Translations under genes and position numbers: made by a program
DNA from: JALHST01 sp038316335
Lineage (GTDB): Bacteria; Bacteroidota; Bacteroidia; Flavobacteriales; Flavobacteriaceae
Direction of reading: 5' to 3'
DNA length: 64,000 nucleotides
NCBI GenBank assembly: GCA_038316335.1
Contig: JBBQAM010000015.1
Coordinates: 1-64,000, forward strand
Notes under the pieces: generated by a model
The model's input: the letters and a program-made list of their open reading frames with translations, nothing else
What the model was told of the DNA's origin: nothing
The model's database searches: none
Part shown: positions 33,904 to 42,202 of the stretch, in pieces
Layout of the letters: each line of letters begins with the position of its first letter
Numbering within the stretch: position 1 is the first letter of the stretch

Positions 33904-34302
33904 AGTGTACTTGAATTTAAAATATTAGTGTTTTAAGATAATTGCGTATAATTACCTTCTCGTTGGGATTAACAAAGATGGAAAAATGAAAGGGATCTTA
34001 AAAGCCCGATAGGGCAATAAGAATACAAAGTTTTTAACATACCATGTTGAAATGTGCGCTGGCTCGTGATGTTTATTGCCCTTAAGAAATACTTGCAATC
34101 TGTATAAGAATTTTGAGATAAAAAATAAACCAACAAGTATGTTTTAAAATACTTTTTGGTTTAAAAATATATTGATGTTAAAAATTTGGGGGGCTATAAA
34201 ATTAAGCGACCATATCGTATGTCATTTACCCGCTTTTTAATTAAGTCAATGCTATCATAACTGGTTGACTATGGTTGTCATTAAAAACAAGAATGCCATT
34301 TA
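33904..34302. other. Upstream region of nrdBA with inverted repeats
   Basis: No gene seen. AGGGCAATAA (34011-34020) and TTATTGCCCT (34073-34082) form a 10-bp inverted repeat with a 52-bp spacer, about 110-180 bp upstream of nrdB. CATCTTTG on the minus strand, near 33972-33979, is a near -7 box. No NrdR box pair was recognised. The separate hairpin at 34127-34162 is listed on its own. Confidence 0.4.
34127..34162 (-). terminator. Long hairpin, probable terminator on the minus strand
   Basis: AAACCAA-C-AAGTAT (34127-34140) pairs with ATACTT-T-TTGGTTT (34149-34162): 13 pairs with one mismatch and an 8-nt loop. On the minus strand the stem is followed by ATTTTTT, as expected for a terminator of the leftward small-gene group at 34303-35590. 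Confidence 0.6.
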
Positions 34303-34563
34303 TTAATTGAATACCGTCGATTTAATCAACGATGTCTTCACTGTTTTAGAATCACAATTTATTTCGTCGATATCTTTTTTGGCTAATTCTATTGCTTTCT
34401 TGAATTCCGCTTGATTGGCTGGGAGAAAACAGTCTGTCATTCCTTCAAATGTTTCAAAATAAGCAACAGCAGCATTTTTATACGAATTGCCCGTTGTTGT
34501 ATTTGGGACGTTACTATAAACCGTACCCGCATTGGCCAAATTGTTTGCTCGGTAATTACTTAT
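34303..34563 (-). pseudogene. Truncated fragment of a secreted Flavobacteriia protein
   Basis: The open frame of about 86 codons has no ATG; it is bounded upstream by a TGA at 34564-34566. The sequence (VAYFETFEGMTDCFLP, QAEFKKAIELAKKDIDEINC) resembles the C-terminal half of small, Cys-containing secreted proteins with the pattern of helix, FEGCxxP, helix, Cys. The N-terminal half and signal peptide are absent upstream in all frames. A TTG start would give 78 residues lacking a signal, so a decayed gene is more likely. Confidence 0.45.
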
Positions 34564-34708
34564 TCAACTTCTACTGTTATTTAATAGATTATCCGACCAA
34601 AAATAGAATTAGTACAAGGGTGTTTTAATTCAATTTATTTACTATTCTATGCCGAGAATAGCGCTCCATAATCAATTCATTGTCCATGGTCTATTTGAAC
34701 TATTTGTT

Positions 34709-34837
34709 CTATCGTTGAAAATAACCCGAAACCAAAGCAGTCATAATCATAAACAAGGCTAAAAAAATTATAGCCACAAAAACCAACAATGTGCCGTCAA
34801 TTTTTCTTGGCATTTCCTTTTCTAATTTTGAATTCAT
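34709..34837 (-). CDS. 42-residue single-span membrane protein
   Basis: MNSKLEKEMPRKIDGTLL then a membrane helix (about 17-36, VFVAIIFLALFMIMTALVSG) ending YFQR. A charged N-terminal tail and single helix suggest an N-in bitopic protein. It starts 25 bp after the stop of the 143-residue secreted protein on the same strand, which supports an operon. No family recognised. Good start codon and compact spacing make it likely real despite its size. Confidence 0.5.
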   Translation of the reverse strand: MNSKLEKEMPRKIDGTLLVFVAIIFLALFMIMTALVSGYFQR

Positions 34838-34862
34838 CTTTTATTTTTTTAATCAATTTGAG

Positions 34863-35294
34863 TTAGGTTTTAATTATCAATTCTCCATGCTTAGCCGTTA
34901 CTATTTTCGCTTTGATCTTCCCAATATCAAATCGCATCCCGGGAAGAAGGTTTTTACTAGCCAAATAATGTTCCCCTGGAAAAAATAATTTCTCGGTATT
35001 CATAATAATGGTAGAGTTCTTCACTGGTACAATTGCGTCATGAAGTATTTCATATTTGCCATTGAATTGACCGATATAGAATTCGCTTAATGGGTATAGC
35101 GCTGAGAGTTGCGACTCATTCAACTTTTCAAAATCGGTGTACAGTACCAAATGCTTGACAACATCTGATTTGAGATCCATGACGAGTACCACTTTGGACT
35201 TTTTCGTACTAAACGCCTGCGCGTGAGAAATGCTGATTGTCAAAAGCAGTGCACATAAAATATAGTGTCTTTTGCGCGGTACGGGCTTAGTCAT
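34863..35294 (-). CDS. Secreted protein of unknown function
   Basis: 143 residues. A basic N-terminus (MTKPVPRKRHY) and hydrophobic core (ILCALLLTISISHAQA) form a signal peptide. The mature part appears beta-rich (VVLVMDLKSDVVKHLVLYTD, STIIMNTEKLFFPGEHYLAS, IGKIKAKIVTAKHGELIIKT). No known domain recognised. It is 62 bp downstream of a small lipoprotein and upstream of the 42-residue membrane protein, all leftward after the HTCS gene. Confidence 0.7.
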   Translation of the reverse strand: MTKPVPRKRHYILCALLLTISISHAQAFSTKKSKVVLVMDLKSDVVKHLVLYTDFEKLNESQLSALYPLSEFYIGQFNGKYEILHDAIVPVKNSTIIMNTEKLFFPGEHYLASKNLLPGMRFDIGKIKAKIVTAKHGELIIKT

Positions 35295-35356
35295 AAGTTT
35301 TGATAGTTAAAGGTGTCATTCCCCCAATAAGAATATATCACGCAATTGTCCCAAGA

Positions 35357-35590
35357 CTATTCCAGAACGGGTAATTTGGAGACCGCAAGAGTTGAATCGC
35401 TTTCTACTAGAGTAGCGTCGGTTTCTATTTGACCATCATCCAAACGGCCATCTTCTGACGGTGGTATAGGTACTTCCAAGCATCCAAATCCGGAACCAGC
35501 TAGGCAATCTTCAATTGCTTCTTTTGAACAAGCATTTATAGCAATAAAAACGATGATACAACCGAGGATTAAAAAAAGTTTTGTTTTCAT
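35357..35590 (-). CDS. Small lipoprotein of unknown function
   Basis: 77 residues from the ATG at 35590; 13 codons of open frame upstream are not needed. A signal with lipobox IAINACSK (Cys at about 21) leads to a short, acidic, Cys-containing tail (EDCLAGSGFGCLEVPIPPSE). The two Cys residues could form a disulphide. No family recognised. It lies 113 bp downstream of the HTCS gene on the same strand. Confidence 0.65.
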   Translation of the reverse strand: MKTKLFLILGCIIVFIAINACSKEAIEDCLAGSGFGCLEVPIPPSEDGRLDDGQIETDATLVESDSTLAVSKLPVLE

Positions 35591-35703
35591 AATATTATAT
35601 TTTAAGATTAATACTGATACTTGAGCCAAAACTATGTTATCAAATGATGTATTGATGCTACGTATGTAACCAAGTATGCAAGAGATGTAACATTGATTTT
35701 AAC

Positions 35704-38700
35704 CTACTTTAAATCAGTAGTTTGAATAAATTCAGAAGGTGTTTTTTTATACACCTCCTTAAAGCATTTTATAAAATAGGAAGGGGTATTGAAGCCAACG
35801 GTATAGGCCACTTCACTGATTGAAGCGTCTGATGCCCGCAGTATATGGGCTGCCTGTTTTAAACGCTGGGAACGAATGAACGCGGTGGTATTCAGGCCTG
35901 TAAATGCCAATAATTTTCGATGCAGCTGCATGCGGCTCATCCCCATTTTTTTGCATAGGAAGACCGCATTGCAACTCGGATCCGACAAATAATCATCGAG
36001 GGTTTTTTGCAATTTGTTCAGGAATATCGCATCAGTTGGTGTGATAGCAATATCTTTTGCCGTTAAGACCAGTTCCTGGGAATACCGTGTTCGCAGTGTA
36101 TTTCTCGTATTGATAAGATTTTGGACCCGTTTCTCTAAAATTTTTGTTTTAAAAGGCTTTGCAATAAAATCATCGGCCCCAGACCGTAGCCCTTCTAATT
36201 CATTTTCCTCACCGATATGAGCCGTTAACAATATTATTGGAATATGACTTGTTCGCTCGTCATTTTTCAGCGTGTTGCAAAGTTCAATTCCGTTACAAAT
36301 GGGCATACGTAAATCGGTAATTATAAGGTCAGGAACAAACTTCAACGCTTTTTCAATACCCACTTTGCCATTTTGCGCTTCATATATCACATACTTGTCA
36401 ATCAAGACTGATTTTATAAACTCTCGCACCTCGTTGTTATCTTCGACGATTAAAAGTATGGGCAGTTCTCCATCAACATGTTGTATCTGACCTTCCCCTA
36501 AAATCTTTTCAATAGGGTCCTCATTGCGTTGGCCCTTTGCTTTTTGGTGTTCAGCCGTAGATGGTGCAATTGGAACCTTTTCAAAAGAAATATCATCAAT
36601 AGGCACATGAACTTGAAAATGAATTGTAGTATCCGACACCTTTTGTACCGTAACTTCCCCATGATAGAGCGCTACCAATTCCTTCACCAAGGAAAGGCCT
36701 ACCCCGGCGCCCTCTGCATATTCATCCTCTTGGTAAAACCGGGTAAATAATTTATCCAAATCAATGTCCGTGCTTTCTTCAATCGTATTCGTGACGGAAA
36801 TCTGGGCCGTTTTGTCTTTTTCGACTACTTTAAAGTCACATATGCCTCCTTCCGGACAATATTTAAAAGCATTCGAAAGCAAATTGGTCACAATTTTTTC
36901 CAGGGCATCCTCATCGTACCAAGCATCTTCTATAGCATCTATTTCGACCCTAAAATCGATTTTTTTGAATTCTGCCTTGTACTCGAACGCATTGGCGAGC
37001 ATATTCAAAAAATGTCCCAAATTTCCTTGGGTAAGTTTTAGTTTCAAGTTCCCTTTTTCCAATTTTGACAAATGCAGCAATTGATCCACCAAAGCTAATA
37101 GTCGATATGTATTACGTTTAATCATCGAAAAATCGGCAAAGTCTCTTTTGGAAAGTCCTCCATCGGACAGTTTTGCCTCTACCGGGCCAGAAATAAGTGT
37201 CAATGGGGTACGGAACTCATGTGAAATATCGGTATATAATTTTGACTTAAAATCGTTTAGTCTTTGTAATCGATCGGCTTCTTCTTCGTTTAATTTTAAT
37301 TCCAACTTCATCCTCCAGCGCCATTTGAGGTAATAATACAAGCCATAAATCGAAGTCAATAACAAGATTACATACATTATTTTGGCGAAAAAGGTCTGGT
37401 ACCAAGGCGAAGTTATCGTAAAGTTGAAACGCACAGGGTTATTGTTCCAAACCCCATCATAATTACTTGATTTTACAAGGAATTCATAGTTGCCCGGGGT
37501 CAGATACGAATAGCGCGCCAAATTATTATTGCCCGCAAAAACCCAATCATCATCGTAATTCAAAAGCTTGTATTGGTAAAGATTTTTCTCTGGTAGGGAA
37601 TATTGAAGGCTCGAAAACGTAAATGATACCGTGTTTTGGTCATGTTTTAATCGAATACCATCGGTCAAAGGATACGCTTCATTTGATACTTCAAAACTTG
37701 TGATGGTAGTTTTGGGCAAAACAATGTTGTCTTTCAATTCTTCGGGCTTAAACCAATAAAATCCGTCCAAACCACCAAAATATAAATTCCCTGCAATGTC
37801 CTTGTAGTAGGCCCCGGTATTAAATTCAGTGGCAAGCCCATCGTAGTTATTGTAGTTTACGATGGTCGGGGCATCCTTTAGGGTATTGCCCGGACTGAAT
37901 TTTGTTATGCCCTTATTCGAGCTCAGCCATAGATTGCCTTGGGTATCGGGCAAAATCGCATAGATGACATCATTGGCGAGGCCCTCTTTCGCGGTATACG
38001 TATAGAACTGATCCTTATTTACATCCAGCGCATTTAGCCCGCCCCCATTGGTGCCGATCCATACAATATCATTGGGTGCCGCATAAATCGATTTAATATT
38101 ATTACTCGAAATCGAATTCTTCTCGGGGCTATGTCGATACTGCTTAAATTTTTCGTTTTCGAGATCAAACGAAGCAATGCCATCTTCTTCAGAACCAATC
38201 CATAAGGTGCCCGTATCATCTTGCACAACAACCCTTATATTATTGCTGGGCAGGGTATTATCATTTCCAGGGGCATGCACATATTTTTTTAGCTCCCCCT
38301 TTTGCTCATCAAACTGAATCAAACCATGTTGCCTTGTACCCAACCAAAATCGTTTACGGCTATCCTGAAATATACTCCATATGGTTTTCGCTGATAATGG
38401 AATCGTGGTTTTCGGTGTAAAATGAGTGAAATTATCAAGGGAATCATAAATACTAAAGCCTTCACCTTGGGTGCCTATCCATAAATTGTTGCCTTCATCT
38501 ACAAGAAGACTCATTATACGATCTGATGCTATTGTGTTTTTAGTACCTGGTATGGCATTAAAGGTTCGCCAACTATTGGTTTCAGGTTCATATTGTGTCA
38601 ACCCCTTACCCGAAGTACCTATCCAAATGGTATTATGTTTATCTACGGCGATGGATCTTACCACATCGATATTAATATTTTCAGGGGTCTGATAGTTGAT

Positions 38701-39774
38701 AAGGGAATTGAATTTTTCCAAATACTCGTCATAATAGCTCACACCGGCACCATCAGTTCCAAACCACAATGTGCCTGAATAGTCTTCATAAATGCAGAGT
38801 ATATCATTGTAGTCAAGTGACTTAGGATTGTGCTTTTCATTTATAAAATTCGAAATGCTTTGCTGGTCAAAATCGACGAGGAATAAGCCTCTGCCATAGG
38901 TAGCAATCCAAAGTCGCCCTTTTCTATCGACCAAAAGATCAAGAATGTTGAGGTCTAGGGGCAAGGCATCTGTAAAGTGCAATTCGGAAATACGATGGAA
39001 GGTACCTTCATTATTTTTCTTGAAGAACAGTCCATTGCCAAAGGTGCCGATCCATTGTCTGCTTTTATCATCGGTTGCAATGGCACTGAAATTAGCATGA
39101 ATGGTTTCGCCTTTGTCAGTTTTTGGGTTAATTGGAAAAACCGTATTTGTGCTTGTGTCCAGCTCGAGAAGATTCCCATCTGTCGCAATCAATAACTTGT
39201 CATTTTCACTTTGAGCTATCTTGTAGATGGCGCCTTTTATTTGAGAAGGGGGCAAAATCCGTGTGGTACTGTTATTTTTCTTATCATAAAGAAACAGTCC
39301 ATTACTATAGGTGCCTATCCATACATTGAATGCATCATCCTGGAAAACAATACTCGCGTCGTTCAAATCAGAAACGGCTTCAAATTTGTTTGAAGTTCGG
39401 TTTAGTTTATGTGGGGAACGCCCCGCTGGGAGTATCCAAAGATCACCTTGCCTATCTGAATATATCTTGCCCAAAATACTGCTATTGGGCCTTGTAATAT
39501 CGGCAAAACTATAGGGATAAATCTTAAATTGGCGGCCATCATACTTGTTGAGACCATCCTGAGACGCAATCCAAAGAAATCCGGTACTATCCTGCGTTAT
39601 AGAAATAGCACTATTTTGTGACAACCCCTCCTTGCCCGATAATTGTCTAAAAGTGATTTGAGATTGTTGATACCCTATTTGCATCGAACAAAAACAGGCT
39701 ATCCAAAATAGCTTTTTTGCCAATCGAAAGATTGCTCTCTTAGATTCTATGAAATAAGGGATAGGACCTTGCAC
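35704..39774 (-). CDS. Hybrid two-component system sensor/regulator (HTCS)
   Basis: 1356 residues in one chain. N-terminal signal/anchor (about 18-37), periplasmic two-propeller sensor of Reg_prop repeats (about 40-700, with recurring LWIGT motifs), Y_Y_Y domain (about 720-785), membrane helix (about 796-817), HisKA with phospho-His in DISHEFRTPLTLI (about 848), HATPase (NLLSNAFKY about 962; GAGVGLSLVKEL about 1023), receiver domain with ITDLRMP phospho-Asp (about 1106-1220) and an AraC-type HTH (about 1255-1352). The DxGxG ATP loop is degenerate (VTNTIEES). Start is GTG. HTCS proteins usually control polysaccharide-utilisation loci; no susC/susD is adjacent. Confidence 0.93.
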   Translation of the reverse strand: MQGPIPYFIESKRAIFRLAKKLFWIACFCSMQIGYQQSQITFRQLSGKEGLSQNSAISITQDSTGFLWIASQDGLNKYDGRQFKIYPYSFADITRPNSSILGKIYSDRQGDLWILPAGRSPHKLNRTSNKFEAVSDLNDASIVFQDDAFNVWIGTYSNGLFLYDKKNNSTTRILPPSQIKGAIYKIAQSENDKLLIATDGNLLELDTSTNTVFPINPKTDKGETIHANFSAIATDDKSRQWIGTFGNGLFFKKNNEGTFHRISELHFTDALPLDLNILDLLVDRKGRLWIATYGRGLFLVDFDQQSISNFINEKHNPKSLDYNDILCIYEDYSGTLWFGTDGAGVSYYDEYLEKFNSLINYQTPENINIDVVRSIAVDKHNTIWIGTSGKGLTQYEPETNSWRTFNAIPGTKNTIASDRIMSLLVDEGNNLWIGTQGEGFSIYDSLDNFTHFTPKTTIPLSAKTIWSIFQDSRKRFWLGTRQHGLIQFDEQKGELKKYVHAPGNDNTLPSNNIRVVVQDDTGTLWIGSEEDGIASFDLENEKFKQYRHSPEKNSISSNNIKSIYAAPNDIVWIGTNGGGLNALDVNKDQFYTYTAKEGLANDVIYAILPDTQGNLWLSSNKGITKFSPGNTLKDAPTIVNYNNYDGLATEFNTGAYYKDIAGNLYFGGLDGFYWFKPEELKDNIVLPKTTITSFEVSNEAYPLTDGIRLKHDQNTVSFTFSSLQYSLPEKNLYQYKLLNYDDDWVFAGNNNLARYSYLTPGNYEFLVKSSNYDGVWNNNPVRFNFTITSPWYQTFFAKIMYVILLLTSIYGLYYYLKWRWRMKLELKLNEEEADRLQRLNDFKSKLYTDISHEFRTPLTLISGPVEAKLSDGGLSKRDFADFSMIKRNTYRLLALVDQLLHLSKLEKGNLKLKLTQGNLGHFLNMLANAFEYKAEFKKIDFRVEIDAIEDAWYDEDALEKIVTNLLSNAFKYCPEGGICDFKVVEKDKTAQISVTNTIEESTDIDLDKLFTRFYQEDEYAEGAGVGLSLVKELVALYHGEVTVQKVSDTTIHFQVHVPIDDISFEKVPIAPSTAEHQKAKGQRNEDPIEKILGEGQIQHVDGELPILLIVEDNNEVREFIKSVLIDKYVIYEAQNGKVGIEKALKFVPDLIITDLRMPICNGIELCNTLKNDERTSHIPIILLTAHIGEENELEGLRSGADDFIAKPFKTKILEKRVQNLINTRNTLRTRYSQELVLTAKDIAITPTDAIFLNKLQKTLDDYLSDPSCNAVFLCKKMGMSRMQLHRKLLAFTGLNTTAFIRSQRLKQAAHILRASDASISEVAYTVGFNTPSYFIKCFKEVYKKTPSEFIQTTDLK

Positions 39775-40351
39775 TTCCTGAAGGTAAAAAAATATAGGGA
39801 TACAGCCTGCGGATATAAACTAAAAAAAACCAAATACGCAATAGGGCATCCCCAAGTCTATTATGATACCACCAATCCGTACGATCCAACTGATGCATCG
39901 TAAACGATGCCTTCCTAATGGGTGCGCATACAGGTAGTTCCCCCGAAACCTATTTTCGCATACTTCACGCAAACCAACTAGTTGATCTGGTGCCCAGAAT
40001 TCAGAATGTTAATCAGACGGTCAGTTATTTCAACAATCACACGCATTTTACTGCGACGTGTTCCGTAAGGACCGTACATAATGGAATGGCAGTTTCATAA
40101 AATCTTACATCTCATATTTTTTTTATAATTTCTTTTCAGCATACCCTATTTCGACATGGCTTATTTATTAAAGCCTGTTAAAATAAACACATGGCCAGTG
40201 AGTTAAAGGCAAAATAAAAAATTTACCTTTCCCGCTCATGGCCTTTTGCCGCTCAATTCGATATAATGACGGCCCAGCTTACCCGATTGGACACCTTGTA
40301 TTAAAAACCAGATATCAAGAGGTCATTGACCCCATTTTAATGAATATAATC
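39775..40351. other. Long intergenic region upstream of the HTCS gene
   Basis: No supported gene in about 580 bp. A palindromic element GCATCGT-AA-ACGATGC lies at 39895-39910, about 120 bp upstream of the HTCS start, and could be a regulator site. The stretch 40100-40230 is AT-rich. Confidence 0.4.
39895..39910. promoter_or_regulatory. Perfect dyad upstream of HTCS
   Basis: GCATCGT (39895-39901), AA, ACGATGC (39904-39910). The two-base centre is too tight for an RNA hairpin but suits binding of a dimeric protein. Function is inferred. Confidence 0.3.
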
Positions 40352-40921
40352 TCAACGCATGGCCATAAAATTCCCTTGGACCTCAAAACGATTGCCATGA
40401 AAATCGCCCATTGTCACTTTTATACTCCCGCTCAAAACACCTTGTGCAACTTCTGAAATCGTCACACTCCCTTTTTCGGAAAAAAATGGGCGTTCGCCCA
40501 AAATATCATCATTGGCAAAGGCAAAGACCCCATCAAAATAATTGGAAAATCCTTCAATATGTTGAGTGACTTCATACGTTCCGCGTTTAATTTCCTGAGT
40601 CGTTCCTTTAAGACAGATCAGTAATTCCATAAAATTGTGATCTAGTTGTTGATTTCCGAATTGCAATTTCAAGGTTGAATAGTCCTCTCCTTTTATGGCT
40701 TTTTGGCGGTCGATTTCAAAACGGATATCCCCTTTTATTTCTCTATCTATCACTCCTTTTGAACGCAACAGATAGCCTCCTTTTGTAGATGTATCAACAA
40801 AAGATTCACTCGTAATATCAGTTTTAGCGATAAATAAAAACGGCATCAAGACCCAGAAACTGATCCGCAAGGTTTTTAATAGAGCCGTGGGCATGTTTTT
40901 AATTGAATGCATCATTTTCAT
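40352..40921 (-). CDS. Secreted protein of unknown function
   Basis: 189 residues. An N-terminal hydrophobic segment (LRISFWVLMPFLFIA, about 19-33) acts as a signal or anchor; several Met codons precede it, so the exact start is uncertain. The mature region is beta-rich (YLLRSKGVIDREIKGDIRFE, FMELLICLKGTTQEIKRGTY, GSVTISEVAQGVLSGSIKVT, GNRFEVQGNF). This resembles DUF-type beta-sandwich proteins of Bacteroidetes that bind or modify lipids or metals, but no family could be fixed. It starts 12 bp after the 51-residue ORF. Confidence 0.65.
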   Translation of the reverse strand: MKMMHSIKNMPTALLKTLRISFWVLMPFLFIAKTDITSESFVDTSTKGGYLLRSKGVIDREIKGDIRFEIDRQKAIKGEDYSTLKLQFGNQQLDHNFMELLICLKGTTQEIKRGTYEVTQHIEGFSNYFDGVFAFANDDILGERPFFSEKGSVTISEVAQGVLSGSIKVTMGDFHGNRFEVQGNFMAMR

Positions 40922-40933
40922 AGTTTCCTGGCG

Positions 40934-41089
40934 CTAATCATTAGATTGTGTGGTCGTCAATAATGTGTGCTTCTGCGGAGCGTCGGCAATGTAATTATTG
41001 CTAGGTGCAACCTCCATTTGATTATCGGTCAATATGGCCATCACAATTGCCAAAATCAACAAGACGAACATTAATACACATTTTTTCAT
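40934..41089 (-). CDS. 51-residue secreted or anchored peptide
   Basis: MKKCVLMFVLLILAIVMAIL forms a signal or anchor, followed by a polar tail (TDNQMEVAPSNNYIADAPQK to TTTQSND). A good ATG, a lysine-rich start and close linkage to the 189-residue secreted protein downstream support a genuine gene. No family recognised. Confidence 0.5.
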   Translation of the reverse strand: MKKCVLMFVLLILAIVMAILTDNQMEVAPSNNYIADAPQKHTLLTTTQSND

Positions 41090-41146
41090 CGTATCAAATT
41101 AAAGTTCATTAATAGGAGGCATGGTACTTATTAATAAGGATCAAGA

Positions 41147-41320
41147 CTAATTGATTCTTTTAACGGGACTAAAATTAAAAGAGACTGAATCATCTTTAAT
41201 GGGCTTATGTATAAATGGTATTGGATTTTGTATAATTGGCATCCTTAAATTTTTCGAGTCTGTCGCGGAAAAATTGGCCCTGCATTTTAGCACGCATGCC
41301 GTGGGTAGGGCAATGACCAT
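41147..41320 (-). CDS. Possible 57-residue ORF
   Basis: Reads MVIALPTACVLKCRANFSAT and ends SFNFSPVKRIN. It has a short hydrophobic, Cys-containing start and a polar, Pro- and Lys-rich tail. It is 57 bp upstream of the 51-residue gene on the same strand. An open frame of similar length exists on the other strand (41151-41351), so which, if either, is coding cannot be decided by eye. Confidence 0.27.
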   Translation of the reverse strand: MVIALPTACVLKCRANFSATDSKNLRMPIIQNPIPFIHKPIKDDSVSFNFSPVKRIN

Positions 41321-41347
41321 TCTTGAAATTTTTAGTACCAACCATAC

Positions 41348-41361
41348 TTGAAATATTTCAA
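41348..41361. promoter_or_regulatory. Perfect 14-bp palindrome upstream of the LytTR regulator
   Basis: TTGAAATATTTCAA is exactly self-complementary and ends 38 bp before the -7 box of the LytTR gene, where an activator or autoregulator could bind. Confidence 0.4.
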
Positions 41362-41398
41362 TTGACACATCTTATCGTTTTAAACATTCGCATACAGG

Positions 41399-41406
41399 TA
41401 TTTTTG
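41399..41406 (+). promoter_or_regulatory. -7 box for the LytTR/histidine kinase operon
   Basis: TATTTTTG, an exact TAnnTTTG match, 53 nt before the regulator ATG at 41460. Confidence 0.5.
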
Positions 41407-41459
41407 TTTAACTTTCTGTGTTTTAACCTAACGCATAATAATAAAGTGGTTTAAAAGGT

Positions 41460-42194
41460 ATGTTAGAAGTTGTATTAGTAGATGATGAAACAAAGGCGCT
41501 GCAAAGCCTTTCTTGGGAGCTGACTAATTTTAGCAATGAAATAAACGTTGTGGCTACCTTCCAAGATCCGGTGGAGGCCTTGGGCTATTTGGAAAAAAAC
41601 ACGCCCGATTGCTTGTTTTTGGATATTGAGATGCCGACCATGGACGGGTTTCAATTTATTCAAAAGTTGAGGAATAAGGAATTTCCTGTTGTGATTACAA
41701 CGGCCTATAATCAATATGCTATCAAAGCATTAAAGAATGAAGCTATTGACTACCTATTAAAGCCAATCGATTCAGATGACTTGAAAGAAACCATAAAAAA
41801 AATCAAAAAGTTCAATTTAAAGCATCGGACTACCGATCGTCTTGAAAAAATCTTGATGAATTTCAATTCCAATTCCCTCGATAAAAAGATCGTTTTCAAC
41901 ACTGACGGAAAATTATTGTTCTTGGAGAGTGATGAAATACTCTATGCCGAATCGGATGGCAATTACAGTACTATTTTTCTTGTCGACGGGCAAAAAATAG
42001 TTTTGACCAAGAAGTTGAAGGAAGTAAACGAACTTCTCCCAGAAGATTCATTTTTTAGAATTCATAACTCTTATATCATAAACCTCAATAAAATAAAGGA
42101 ATTTTTGAAAACGGATGGCTATGTCATATTGAAATCAAACCATAAAATTCCGGTTTCGAGACAAAAAAAATCCGATTTTCTCGACATGTTATAG
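41460..42194 (+). CDS. LytTR-family response regulator
   Basis: 244 residues. Receiver domain (1-120) with phospho-acceptor Asp55 in CLFLDIEMPTMDG and acidic pocket VDDE; conserved Lys in YLLKPID. LytTR DNA-binding domain (about 135-240): DEILYAESDGNYSTIFL, FFRIHNSYIINL, KIPVSRQKK. It pairs with the histidine kinase 8 bp downstream. LytTR/LytS pairs of this type in Bacteroidetes control diverse surface and stress genes; targets are unknown here. Confidence 0.95.
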   Translation: MLEVVLVDDETKALQSLSWELTNFSNEINVVATFQDPVEALGYLEKNTPDCLFLDIEMPTMDGFQFIQKLRNKEFPVVITTAYNQYAIKALKNEAIDYLLKPIDSDDLKETIKKIKKFNLKHRTTDRLEKILMNFNSNSLDKKIVFNTDGKLLFLESDEILYAESDGNYSTIFLVDGQKIVLTKKLKEVNELLPEDSFFRIHNSYIINLNKIKEFLKTDGYVILKSNHKIPVSRQKKSDFLDML

Positions 42195-42202
42195 GTCATT
42201 TT

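Noticed and set aside
39918..40100. 60-codon ORF upstream of HTCS
   Set aside because: No hydrophobic signal, no family match, and starts inside a region with no promoter; likely chance.
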